Source: Ptychodera flava
Taxonomy: Eukaryota; Hemichordata; Enteropneusta; Ptychoderidae
NCBI RefSeq assembly: GCF_041260155.1
Contig: NC_091939.1
Coordinates: forward strand, 42,154,370-42,218,369
DNA: 64,000 nucleotides
Reading direction: 5' to 3'
Below are positions 1 to 11,785 of this stretch, piece by piece. The notes beneath the pieces were generated by a model. It was not told where the DNA came from. It saw only the letters and a list, made by a program, of their open reading frames with translations, and did not search any database. A program made the position numbers and the translations under genes. The stretch's first letter is position 1, and the number at the start of each line of letters is the position of its first letter.

Positions 1-720
1 TTAACTTGACACTGCTCAATGCTTCTCAGTACATTTGGATATTTATTAGATCAACATCTGCAGCAAGTTTCATCAAATTAAATGCTGTAATTTTGGAGTA
101 ATATCACTAATTACAAAGTTCATTAAATACGCAAATGAACCCTTAATTAACTTCACACAACTAAATGCTTTACACCATAATTAGATATCTGTCGGTTCAG
201 TATTTGCAGCAGATTTCATCACATTTGGTTGTTATTTTAGAGTTATATGACTAATAACAAAACTTCATAAAATATGCAAATGACCTATTTGTTAACTTGA
301 CACTGCCAAATGCTTCTCAGTACAATTAGATATTTATCAGAACAATATCTGTACCCGATTTCACTGACTTGGGTGCCGTAATTTCAGAGTTATATACCTA
401 ATTACAAAGTTCATTAATATGCAAATGAACCCTTAATTAACTTTACACTACTGAATGCTTTACACCACAGTTAGATATCAGTCGGATCAGTATCTGCAGC
501 AGATTTCATCACATTTGGTGCAGTTATATCGGAGTTATATGACTAATTACAAAACTTCATAAAATATGCAAATGAGCTATTTATTAACTTGACACTGCCC
601 AATGCTTCTAAGTATAATTAGATACATATCAGATAAATATTTGTTGCAAGTATCATCCAGTTTGGTGCAGGAATTTCAGAGTTATCTCACTAATAACAAA
701 AGTTCATTAAATATGCACCT
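1..720. repeat. Tandem array of ~145-bp units in an alternating A/B pattern
   Basis: Units starting with TTAACTTGACACTGC recur near 1, 294 and 586, and a related variant starting TTAACTTCACAC or TTAACTTTACAC recurs near 147 and 438. The higher-order period is therefore about 292 bp. Each unit holds a TATGCAAATGA-type segment near its end. The array is cut by the window start and leads into the tetranucleotide and hairpin tail at 981-1073. No coding potential is seen. Confidence 0.85.
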
Positions 721-980
721 GAGAAGATAATTGACATGACACTCACAGTATCATGATAATATTCTGAGATTGTCATCTGTGAAAAGTTTTAATGAAATTT
801 TGTGCAGTATTTCTTGATATACGTCTACACTGTCATTACCGTCTCCATAGGGAAACCATTGTACGGAAAAAAACGCAATATGCAAGCCACACTAACCAAA
901 ATCTAATCAGTTCTGGCAAGTAGTATATGGTACCTGTGTACCAAATCTGACTTGAATCTATTCCGGCGTTTTTTAGTTAT

Positions 981-1073
981 CGTGTAAACAGACAGACAGA
1001 CAGACACACACACACGGACAGACAGACAGACATCGCTATGACATTAGCCCACGTGTTTACACACGTGAGCTAA
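981..1073. mobile_element. 3' tail of a minisatellite-bearing non-autonomous element (pearl/Helentron-associated-like)
   Basis: A GACA/CACA/GGACA tetranucleotide tract (about 989-1031) is followed by a near-perfect hairpin at 1044-1073 with arms TTAGC(C)CACGTG and CACGTGAGCTAA, ending in CTAA. With the upstream tandem array this gives the layout tandem repeats, microsatellite, terminal hairpin. That layout is known for bivalve pearl and Drosophila DINE-type elements, which are linked to Helentrons. The family name is inference; the structure is seen directly. Confidence 0.55.
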
Positions 1074-1147
1074 AAAAAGAAGGAAAAAAAATGATCAAAC
1101 CAATATTGAAATCAGTCTGCTTGAATGCAGAGTTTGCTCTTGTGCAG

Positions 1148-1285
1148 TTCAGAAGAGGATCAGAAGTACTTGGTTGTCAAATACGCTGATATTGATCATG
1201 AAGAAGGGGAGTATGGACCTGTAACACTAGTGATATGGCCTTCTGACAAACTGCTATACCCATGCTTAAACAACCAGAAGGGATG
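1148..1285 (+). pseudogene. Isolated exon-like segment, unrecognised protein
   Basis: An open segment lies between an acceptor-like TGTGCAG and a donor-like GGTGAGT. It encodes about 46 residues with a coding-like composition (EEDQKYLVVKYADIDHEEG, then a tryptophan/proline-containing part ending NNQKGW). No adjoining exon could be joined to it with confidence. It may be a remnant of a transposon-borne or multi-copy gene. I do not recognise the family. Confidence 0.3.
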
Positions 1286-3733
1286 GTGAGTCCAGGCAGT
1301 GTTTGCATTTTTATTTAAATAAATGTATACTGTAAAGCAGGAAATTTTCAAGGTGACCAATAACGTAAATAGATGTTGTTGTGAACATGCATATTTTGAA
1401 AATTACATTTCTACATCTTATGTTAAGGGTTTAATGATAATATCATGCAAGAAGCCATCAAAGAATACAAGGCAAGACACTAGTAGCTTGCAATGGTGAG
1501 GCACTAAATCTTCTATTTAGAGAACCTTATCTAAATTCCAACAATCAAGTAGAGATGGCTGGCATGTCTCACAAGCCAGATATTGATGATTAGCGGAGTC
1601 GAAGGTGTTATATTCCAAGAATAGATGCAAGTAACGGTTTGTTTACAAATACACAGTTATTCAATCACTAATATTAATGTCTTTTGACAGAAAAATATGC
1701 ACATTTTATGGAAATGTCGATATTATAAGTGGTGTTCCTACAATTTATATGTACTGCTGTTGGAAGAGACAAATTCCATTCTTTCATTAGTACATCATTA
1801 ATATATTTACTGTTAATACAGCAAATATGAATGTAAAGCATCTATCCGTTCCTTTTTTTAATGCAGGCCTGCTAGATGATTTCACTGCACTGAAAGAGCT
1901 TGTAACAAGCCTAATGAAGAGAAACCAACTCCCAAAAAGAACACCCATACATAATTTTCCCTCTTGCTCAGGCAAAATTTGTATATCCTGTATGGCCAGT
2001 ACCGATTTCAGGGTACAAAAGTGTGCATCTTTTGGCAAATATGGCAGCACCTGGTTAGGAGGACAGCCTTTCATAACTAGTCAGAAAACAGAAAATTAGA
2101 AAACCCCGGCCACTGTATGTTTAATTTGTCAAACGACTCTGCAGGGCTCTCACTAGCAGCCACGCATATGTTCTTTGATGACATGGACTGTATAGTATGT
2201 GAAATCTGGAGTGACATTTGTCACTTACGCTGTCCCAGGAGAGAAGTATGCAGCTCCTTATATATGGACTCCCCACTTATTGGATACGTTGATTGGGACC
2301 ATGCCAAAAGAAGTTTTTTATGATGTTTGTTTTATGACATATTGGATCTAGTCTTCTATGCAAAGAACTCTTTGGTTATCAGTGCTTCAAAATATCATCT
2401 GCAAAAGCTTTCAACAAGTAGGTCTTCAGTCAGTGACAAAGTCAGTAGGCTGTTCAAGAAAAGCATTTAATCAAACAAAATACTATATCGTTTTACAGGT
2501 AATGAAATCTTTAACATCCTAATCAAAAGTGAAATCAGATATAAGGCCAAAAAATGATGAAAGTGATAAGACGATGTTGTTCATCCAGAGGACCTAACAT
2601 TTTTTGGACCCGTACCCTCTCCCTAATAAAATTTAGATCCTTCCTCATATTGATATTGAAGATGATTACTGGGTATTTTAAAACATGCTTTGAGTAGAGG
2701 TACATACTCTGCTCTATACACAGAATGAAAGAATTGAAAAATGTATCAGAAGTAATACCTCCTTTCTCTTCAAATTCAACAGTCAACGATAGAATTGAAA
2801 AGCTGAAAACTTGTTCCAACATGTTCTAGAAAGATCAACAAGAAACTTTAGCTGACACAAACAACAAAAATACTGTAAAACAGTTACAGCTGCTGTACGT
2901 CTCTTGACTTTAAATGTTTAGCTGTGATTCCTTACTGCTTCTTCATAGATCGTATTAGTATTGTTTTCACAATGCACAACTCCATTTTTCAGTGTATGAA
3001 CATTTACAAGTCAATACATACATGTACACAGCTTAACAACAGTTTTTCTGTGTAGTCAGCTGCAGACCCTGTTACAAACCTTGAACACATCTGTGTCAGC
3101 AAATATGGGAGGGGGTTGTCAACATTTGTCATATCCCATAGGTTACAGTACTTGCCAAAATCATTGCAGGACCAACTACTATATATGGAACGCACAACAA
3201 AAGACGGTACACACCTTGTACTTACCAAGTACATCATTGCTGACTACGATGGCCCAATGTGTTAGCATCAATGGTACCATCATATTATCTTAACAACTGG
3301 AATTTCCTATACACTTTCATGCATGCAATTACTAAAGGTCTTTGACAATAAGAAGTACTTGCTTCATTCAAAGAACACAGACATACAACAAATCAGTGAC
3401 CTTGGACAAGTCCAGCATGATGTACAGCGGTAGTTAAAGAAGTTAAAGAGAGGGGACTCTATTACAACGTAAAGGATATACTGTACTTCCCAACACCAAG
3501 TGAGAGATATTACTTTACATGAGACAAGGTTGAACAAGAATGAATCTCTATGCCTCGATAAAGTTAATCAGGCACTCTGTTAGATAGCACAAAAACTGAG
3601 TTGTGAAAAATGTTAAACTTTTTTTGGAAGTTGTATGTTTTGCCAAATTTCGCTTCTGAATCCGATGATCGAAGTTTACAAATGTTTGAAAAAGAAATTG
3701 CTCTGGACAATTACAAACCAACAAATGCCATAG
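1286..3733. other. No supportable gene
   Basis: AT-rich sequence with only short open frames, broken by stops. A few short coding-like patches, for example around 3200-3260, cannot be assembled into a gene. They may belong to the decayed gene that becomes readable at 3734. Confidence 0.5.
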
Positions 3734-4470
3734 ATACTACAAAGTCCGGAGCAGCTTAGATTGGTACACACTGCTATGAAAGCATTTCATCCAAGAGGAT
3801 GTGAGGAAGCTGGAGTGGCATCACATTTCCTAGCATATCTAAATGGAGTGAATGAAAACCTTTGGTTAAAACCATACAAAGGCAACCAGTTTAACATCCT
3901 CTACCATGATGCTGCTGCTGTATACTACTATTCTGGGGATATTCTTCATTTTATCTCCAAATGGCCAAACCCAAACCAATTACTCAAAGCTGTAGATGAG
4001 GATCTGAAAAATGATGTGTTTCCAGGTGAAATCCGTGCTCTTGGCTTTCTTGACAAGATAGTCACAGGGCCATACTGGAGAATTGTTGCAGCAGCCAGTG
4101 GAATCCTTGATATGTATATGCACTTTCTCCAGATGAAGATGACACTAGAGAGATGGGCAAATGATGCTACTCCAGTTCTCCAGGGTGAGACAATGTTCTC
4201 TGAAGAGGCTGTACTATCACTAGTCGATGGAAGACACCAAAATCCAGACTTTGATTCCATTATCGTTCAGGCCATAGAGATGGTAATGCATGCCTTGTTG
4301 CTCATCCTTGAGCGACAGTGCAAAGTCCAGCTACGTATCTAAGTAATGATGAGAAGTCTGCTGTATCTGGCGTACCTACCACAAATGTTGCAGGAAAGCA
4401 TGACTTTGCCATCCTGGACTTGCTAGTGAGAACCAAGCCTGCTGCATCAATTGCGAGACCCTGATAATGT
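3734..4470 (+). pseudogene. Decayed copy of an uncharacterised multi-copy (transposon-associated?) protein family
   Basis: An uninterrupted frame from 3734 to 4342 encodes about 200 residues, including AFHPRGCEEAG, a YKGNQFNILYHDAAAVYY block, a LGFLDKIVTGPYWR block and a predicted helical C-terminal part. After a frame change near 4337 the similarity seems to go on in another frame (GVPTTNVAGKHDFAILD, about 4370-4425) before stops appear. I recall this pattern from large, poorly characterised families in cnidarian and fish genomes that behave like transposon-borne genes. That is memory, not a search. No catalytic motif is evident. The lack of a start, the frameshift and the downstream stops argue for a pseudogene. 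What follows (4510-4670) encodes lysine-rich broken frames that may be its tail. Confidence 0.5.
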
Positions 4471-4959
4471 GGTGAATAATAAGACGAGAAAGTCGCTTGA
4501 TAGCGAGGAGCCAGAGGAAAAGAAAAATTGATGACAGAAGCTAGCTACAATGCATCTGCGTACAAGCAGAAATACCAAAACCGCATGAAAAAATTAAAAG
4601 AAAGAAAACTGGCTGTACTCAGGCAAAAGCAAGAAGAACAAGTCATCATTGATGACACAGTCCCCACTTGTTAATGGGTACTTTGATTACAGGTCCTCAG
4701 AGAGGATAGAGTCCTCTTCATTAGGTCTGTGATAAAAATACTTTTGAATAAATTTGCTTGATACATGTCTGAGCTGTAGTTCAGGACATGAAAGAAACGT
4801 AATAAAATGGCTACATGGCGGCCTTATTGGATCGTATCACAGAACAAATCTATGTGCATATGTATGACAGACATCCAGCTCTATGGGTTTGCTCAGATTA
4901 GATATATGCATAATTAATGAAATACGTAAACTCCAGGCTATTCAAATTCAGCCGCCCGG

Positions 4960-5492
4960 CTTGTTAGCAGAAAGAAGAAAAGGGACCACATAACACCAGT
5001 ACTACAAAATTTACATTGGCTTCCAGTCCAGAAACGAATTGATTTTAAAATTCTTTGTTTCACCTACAAAATTCTAACAGGCCAAGCCCCCGACTATCTA
5101 GAAGAAATGCTAACAGTACGTCATACTGGTCGTACACTTAGGTCCCAGTCTAGTGGTGCGATCTTTTTGCATCAGCCTGTTTGCAACACGGCTTTTTATG
5201 GCAATAGAGCCTTTTCTGTATGTGCTCCCCATTTGTGGAATGCTTTACCATTTGAGATAAGGCTTGCTAATTCTTTTAACAATTTTAGAAGTCAGTTAAA
5301 AACTTATCTTTTTAGATCATTTTATTCCTAGACACTTTTTAAAATTTTACCTCTTTGCATTTTATTGGTGTTTTCTCGTAATTTTATTTATAATTTACCT
5401 CAGCTCTTTTTTAGTGTTGTGTAAAGCGCATTGAGATTTTTATAATGTAATGCGCTCTATAAGAAATAAATATTATTATTATTATTATTACA
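4960..5492 (+). mobile_element. 5'-truncated CR1/L2-like LINE, 3' end of ORF2 plus tail
   Basis: The end of a non-LTR retrotransposon ORF2: frames encode HITPVLQNLHWLPVQKRID, then after TGQAPDYL the C-terminal block with YGNRAFSVCAPHLWNALP and the closing LKTYLFRSFYS. The stop is at 5329-5331. A short 3' region with GTAAAGCGCATTGAG follows, then a (TTA)n tail at about 5471-5491. The LINE at 24.2-25.6 kb has the same C-terminal pattern and a similar AT-rich tail, so the two are related. The copy is 5'-truncated and lacks the reverse transcriptase core. Confidence 0.8.
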
Positions 5493-5497
5493 GTATG

Positions 5498-6395
5498 AAG
5501 CATCATAAGGTCTCCCATCATACCATATATGAAGGGTGTACCACTTGTGGTTCCTGAGTTATGGACAAATATGTATATTTAAGGTCAAAGGTCACCGAGG
5601 TCACATGACATTTTGTCAAAAAAATTGTATTGCCAAGTTATCCCTATATACCAACAATCAGACCTCTAGCTCTATTGGCTCGCTCAAAATTAGACATGCG
5701 CATAATTGATGAGGTACAATATGTGGCGTCATAAGGTGTCCCGTCATACCATATATGAAGGGTGTACCACTTGTGGTTCCTGAGTTATGGACAAATATGT
5801 ATATTTGAGGTCAAAGGTCACCGAGGTCACGTGACATTTTGTCAAAAAAATTGTAGTGCTAAGTTATCCCTATATACCAAAAATCAGACCTCTAGCTCTA
5901 TTGCTTGCTCAAAATTAGATATGCACATAATTAATGAGGTACAATATGTGGCGTCATAAGGTGTCCCATCATACCAAATATGAAGGGTGTAGCACTTGTG
6001 GTTACTGAGTTATGCACAAATATGTATATTTGAGGTCAAAGGTCACCGAGGTCCTGGACATTTTGTCAAAAAAATTTTATTGCTAAGTTATCCATATATA
6101 CAAAAAATCAGACCTCTAGCTCTATTGGCTCACTCAAAATTAGATATGCACATAATTAATGAGGTACAATATGTGGTGTCATAGGGTGTCCATCATACCA
6201 TATATGAAAGGTTTAGGACTTGTGGTTACTGAATTATGGACAAATATGTATATTTGAGGTCAAAGGTCACCAAGGTCACGTGACATTTTGTCAAAGTGTC
6301 TGAATATCTGCTTGAACGGATGGACTCATGGATGGACTCATGGACGGACATGACCCAATCTAAAAGCCCCCTTGACTTTATCTTTGGGGACTAAA
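5498..6395 (+). mobile_element. Minisatellite-bearing element: four ~225-bp tandem units plus tetranucleotide/hairpin tail
   Basis: Units beginning GCATCATAAGG or GCGTCATAAGG recur at about 5499, 5726, 5951 and 6175, a period of about 225 bp. Each contains ATGAAGGGTGTACCACTTG, GAGGTCAAAGGTCACC and GACATTTTGTCAAA. The last unit runs into ATATCTGCTTGAACGGATGG, a GGAC-type tract and a weak hairpin ending GGGGACTAA at 6393. The layout matches the elements at 1-1073 and 9540-9771. It directly abuts the LINE tail on its left. Confidence 0.7.
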
Positions 6396-6460
6396 AACTG
6401 TAACTGCATCCTTTTTGCAATATGAATACGATGAGAAACTAAATTTTTATTTTTCTTGGC

Positions 6461-6600
6461 CTTATACATGGGAGTCTATGGACTGCCTTATACATGGGAG
6501 TCTATGGACTGCCTTATACATGGGAGTCTATGGACTTCCTTATACATGGAGTCTATGGACTGCCTTATACATGGGAGTCTATGGACTGCCTTATACTAGG
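6461..6600 (+). repeat. 27-bp minisatellite, about five units
   Basis: Tandem copies of CTTATACATGGGAGTCTATG with a GACTGC spacer. One unit lacks a single G. The frame is open but repetitive (repeats of YTWESMDCL), so no protein is inferred. The same unit occurs at 9432-9533. Confidence 0.9.
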
Positions 6601-9431
6601 TATTCCAAGTGAAAATTTTAAAATCACTAAATTGCTTTTTTAATGCAATTTCCAAAGAGTGCTTGGAAAATGATGAAAAATGCTTTTTATCTGGTCAAAA
6701 TCGGTTCAGTCATTCAAAAGTTATGAAGATTTTTGTGTATGTAAAACCTCGCGGCCGAAGGTCATAGTATTGAAAAAAAGTTAAAATTGCTGAAATTATA
6801 GATTTTAATAGGCTTGTTTTCCCTGAAATACATGACTCTGTAACAAATATGTTGCTAAAAGTATTTAAAAGTAACTTCTTTTTACAAAATAATTAAATCT
6901 TTGACCAAAGGAAATTTACTCTTTGACGTAAACGCATCCAAATATGACAGTTTGTCTGATTCTGCATCGCGGAAAAATTACAAAAATGACTGAAAAATAC
7001 AAATTTTGGCAGATTTACAGTCATTCTGATGCAAAATTATTGGTGAACTTACAAAGCATTGTTAATCTATATGCACTACTACTGTAGTGTAATTAAAAAA
7101 AAGGAAAGTTCATGCAGGAAATGTAATTAGATAGTCAGAAATGTAGAATGAAGTTTGACTTAACTGCAAAATGTGCTTGCCGGACAACCAAAAATAGGGT
7201 AAAATATGAAAATTAGCCATGTTTGTCAAAATCTAGTCAAGAACATTGACATTTAAAAAGTACAAACAAAGCCTATCAGCAAAGAAAAACAATTTTTCAA
7301 CAAGTTTCAAATAGATATATGGTAAACTACTTCCCAGATCATTGTAATTTTGACCAAAATGTCACTTTTGTACAAAAAATGACATTCACATTGGGTGATA
7401 AAATATGAAAAGTTACCATGTACAAATGTATACGCAAAGTCTGAGCGAATATTTCATAGTGTCAGACCATCTTTTCTGGGTTTTTATCTGTAGAAAACCC
7501 TTTGTTATGAGTACCAATGAACATTCAGCAACAAAACTACTCTAAATGATGAAAAAATGTGACAGAAAAACCCATTTATGCAAATTTCTTCCTTTGAATG
7601 AGTGCTGGTGGCGTATACATATGTAGATATGCTGAGAACCTGCATGCCATGGCATGGTTAGTTAATCACTGGCTATGAAAATTTAAAGTTTGAAATGTTT
7701 ATGAAGTTCATATCAAAATTTTGATGAAGGAATATCTACTTTCGCAAAAATAACCTACACCAAATGTTGCCATGGCAACCATTCTTTTAATTAAATTATC
7801 AGTTATCAACAAATTCCTTTTGTATGCCAAGACAGCTCATCTCAGAACTGCCACTGGACATACTTATATACACAAATGATTTTGCAACACCCTGAAAATT
7901 AAATGATCTTCAACAGCTCTGATTTACATTTTCATAATTTCCTAAACATGCATTTTTTGTTTTTTTATTAACGCCTCAATTATATAATTTGATATTACTG
8001 TACCATTAGAATATGTGAGGTTTTAATCTTACCATGATCCACAATATTTTTTGGTTGTTGGAAAAAATCAAATTGAAAGTAAATGGAATTTGAAACTGTT
8101 GTGAAGTAATCTTCAATTGCAGATACTACAACAGAAGAGTTCAGCACTGCCAAGATAGGAGTATAGCACACTGAATTTTAAACTTCAGAGTAATGAAAAT
8201 GACTGAACTGTGTCACAATAAAGTCTTTTATTAAATCAATCGTTTCATTTTTTCCTAAGATTGTAGAGACTAAGGATCGAGGATATTAGTAACTTTCAAC
8301 CAGGAAAAATACCAATATGTAGAAAGGATCAAAAGAAATCAACTTATTTTTTTCTTTACCTATTAAAAACCAGAAAGTAACACATAATTCTCATTTAAGT
8401 GATTGGGGCTACATGTAGTTTCATTCTTGTCGATGTTTGATAATGGAAAGGAACACAAAAAATAACTATAACTTAAACAATCATTATAAAAATATTACGA
8501 ATTAATCTCAAAAGCAACAAAATTCCAAGCATAACATTACACTATGGTTCAGAATGTTCATTTACAAAGTTCACTCAAATGTTCTTTGAAAACGATTGTA
8601 TTTTGACAGCCGTACCGGCAGCTACTCACTAAAGTCTGTGGAAAAAGAGTACTAAACATCGTTGTTTTTCAGGTCAACAAGTGATTGAATAAAAAAAAAA
8701 TGTCATGAAACGGTAAAACAACAACTGATAAATAAGTAACGTTTCTAAAGAGTAACTAGAAACGCCTAGCTGAGAGAAAATTTCATCCCGTTTCACAGAA
8801 ACTGACTGCGTTTTCGAGCGCCGCAGCTATGAATGGCAGATCTGGGGAATCCCCGCGAAAATCGCTCACACTCCTCCAAAATGATGATTGTTCGCTTTTG
8901 AGCTGCATGATTCAGCTTGTCAAAAATATTTTTATTTTGTAGATAATTAATTAAATTTCTTATTTTTTTATTTCGTTTGTTAATTAAAAGTCATTTTAAT
9001 GTTTTTAGAGGCTTTAAAAAAATTCAAAACTCGCTAAAAAAGCGACTATTTGGCCAAAATTCAAACGAAAAACATGAAAATAAAGGTCGAATCATGGGCT
9101 ATCTATCTATGAATACTTTCAGTCTCTATACGCTTGGGCTCAAATGCGATAGTACGCTGTGTATACACAGGCTCAGTGGTCTAAAAATAGCGCGTTGAAA
9201 ACATGGCCGCCGCTCTCGCCGATGCACGATTTTTGCATCGAAATTTTTCACTCATTTTCGTTCGTATGACTTTGACACTCCATGAAACGATTGAGAAGAA
9301 AGGGGTAACTTGAAGTATTGAGGTATTTGCTGATAATTTGCCAAATTAAACGAGAAAAAATGCTTCGAAAATTCCCACACGTTTACACACTGAGCGTTTT
9401 CAGAAGCCGTAGCATGTTCGTGTGGTATACC
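6601..9431. other. AT-rich non-coding stretch between two copies of the same minisatellite
   Basis: About 2.8 kb without a convincing gene, bounded by the 27-bp minisatellite on both sides. It may be the interior of one long non-autonomous element, or two neighbouring elements of one family. There is a slightly GC-richer patch at 8800-9260. No terminal inverted repeats were found by eye. Confidence 0.5.
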
Positions 9432-9533
9432 TACTTATACATGGGAGTCTATGGACTGCCTTATACATGGGAGTCTATGGACTGCCTTATACATGGGAGT
9501 CTATGGACTGCCTTATACATGGGAGTCTATGGA
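9432..9533 (+). repeat. 27-bp minisatellite, second block
   Basis: About four tandem copies of the unit seen at 6461-6600 (CTTATACATGGGAGTCTATGGACTGC), here followed directly by the 3' tail of a hairpin-ended element. Confidence 0.9.
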
Positions 9534-9539
9534 GGTGAA

Positions 9540-9771
9540 AACTAAAAAGTCCTCTAACACGGCCAAATTTGATCGCATTGTGAAACAAATCGATGTGCAT
9601 CTGTATGAGGTAGGGTACTATCCTTGTACAAGTTTGAACGAAATCGCTCCAGGCGTCTCTGAGATATCTGCGTGAACGGACGGACGCACGGACGCACACA
9701 CGCACGCACGGACGCACGCACGGACATGACCAAACCTATAAGTCCCCCCGGACGGTGTCCGTGGGGACTAA
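9540..9771 (+). mobile_element. 3' end of a hairpin-ended non-autonomous element
   Basis: After the minisatellite comes a conserved-looking block (GATATCTGCGTGAACGGACGG), then a GGACGCAC-rich tract at about 9675-9726. A strong hairpin at 9741-9769 follows, with arms AGTCCCC(CC)GGAC and GTCCGTGGGGACT, ending CTAA. The tail closely parallels the element ending at 6395. Confidence 0.65.
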
Positions 9772-10492
9772 CAAGAAAGTGCAGAGAACAAAGTATTTGT
9801 AGGAAAGTTGAACTCTGCAACACAGAGTGGACTCAGTTTGGACCACTGTGGACATAGAGAATCTCAGAGCAAAGAAGCAACGGATAATGTTAATTCCACA
9901 GCTTCATTTTCATACACGTGCTTAAATCAAAGGAAGCCAAGGAACTCTTCCTGCAATCACACAAGGGCAAACAGTATACAATGCTACAGCTTGTCGACAA
10001 CCTGAAGCAAGTCATTGTAGCTAACCCTTCTGTACATGATGTATCAGATCACAGAGAAGCACAAACCATCCAGTTGTGTATGTATGTTCCACCGATGTAA
10101 GAGATGTCAAAGTTCAGGCAGCAAAGCAAAAGCTGAAAACCAGACAGTAAAATGAGCAGTTTTTGCATACTATAATTTCATCAATGATGTCACGGCTAGA
10201 CAGAGTATGGGGAAGGCCAATATAGACTATCAAAATTGATGCTGCATTTAAGGACATAGCACACTAATTAGGAAGATTCATTACATATAACAGCTTCCAA
10301 ATTAATTCAACAATATTTCAAATTGTTTTAATCAGTATTGTATAGTATTGTATTGGTTTTTCTCTGAACCCATTTAGTCTATTGTATAATTTTTTTTTCA
10401 AAGGTTATAGTTATATTAAATTATGTTTATGATATACATTTCTTTATATTTTATATTAATTTTATATTACATCAAGTTGTCATAAGTTGTAA
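9772..10492. other. No supportable gene
   Basis: Only short broken open frames, then a very AT-rich part at 10300-10480. Nothing was recognised. Confidence 0.5.
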
Positions 10493-11785
10493 ACATAGGG
10501 CCAAAGTCCCTGAAGCTACTATAGACATGGATACAAAATTAAATATTTCCTGACTGTATGAAATTACTCACTTAAATCATCCTAGGGACTTGTAAACCAA
10601 ATATTAAAGCTGTCTGACCAGCTGTTTTGAAAGAACAAGCAACTCAACAGTTGACAGAGCTCTGCTGTGTTATGTAGAGAATAACCTTTTGTGACACATG
10701 TATTGATGAAGAAGGTGGATATCTTTGATTAACATTGTAAGTGAGTTCTGTTGAATAAGTTGAGACTGTACATACTCAGAGAAAGCACACAGAAGAGACA
10801 AATGTTTGAAACTTAAGAAGTTCAAGGTCATCAAAAGCATTATACGGAATCACTTAACTTTCATTGCACTGTTTACACAGATTGCATAATTGCTATAAAT
10901 AGCACATGAGGAATCTTACAGCCCAGCTTTACCATAAAAACCCTATCACTTTGACCACTCTTTTAATTGACCACTCTATTTGTTCCTCAAAAAGTAATTT
11001 TATTTTATCCTTACCAAGTCAACCATAAATGGAAATTAGAACTTTCTCTATCTCTATCTCTTTTGACTATTTTGAGCAATTTCTTTTAGATAACATACAG
11101 GGCACAATAAATGACAGTTCAGAATATGTCAAAGTTGGGATTCAGGAAAGTTGCCTTTTAATGTTTTAATCCTCCAAGATGGTAAGCATTTCACTATGAA
11201 CTGTCAAAAAAAGTTGAACTTTCTGATAATTCTACACTAAAATTATTTTGGCTTTGATGATTTCCTAATTAATTCAATTATTTAAAAACATATTAATTAT
11301 TTTTTCTGGGTGAATTGATAGGGTTTATACAGTACAAGAATTACATACAATGTAAGTCAAATTTTGACCAAAAATGACAAAAAAATTCCTTAAAAATACA
11401 CATTTGCATATTTCATCACATCTTGAACAAATTTAAGTTGGGTTATCCCTAGGGACCTGTATACCAAATAACAAAGCTGTCTGACCAGCGGTTATGAAGA
11501 AGAAGATTTTTTACCAAAAACACCTTTTTTGGCATTAATTTGCCTATTTTCAACAATATCAAAAAATTAAAAAAAAATAGTTTCTCAAAATCATATTTTT
11601 CATCTACACAACAAATATCAAATCAGTAAGTACTGCGGTTCTCAAGATATTTGAGTGGACGGACGCCTCACAAACGGACATACATACATACATACATACA
11701 TACATACATACAGACTGACGACGGACGCCGGACGGATACCCATCCCAATAGCTTCTATAGACTATAGTCTATAGTAGCTAAAAAA
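10493..11785 (+). mobile_element. Non-autonomous repeat element, copy 1
   Basis: This segment matches 33,689-35,230 along nearly its whole length. Near its start is AGCTACTATAGAC (10,514-10,526), the reverse complement of GTCTATAGTAGCT inside the terminal hairpin at 11,749-11,780. Before the hairpin lie GGACGGACGCC and a (CATA)n tract at 11,676-11,710. The arrangement of 5' subterminal repeat, microsatellite and 3' hairpin ending in GCTAA is like Helentron-associated elements. Compared with copy 2 it lacks a 262-bp internal segment at the junction 10,730/10,731. Confidence 0.8.

Noticed and set aside
1..720. CRISPR-like array
   Set aside because: Units are ~145 bp, contiguous and without unique spacers, in animal DNA; it is a satellite-type repeat.
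6415..6612. Open frames with repeated YTWESMDCL
   Set aside because: Result of the 27-bp minisatellite being free of stops; no start context or conservation.
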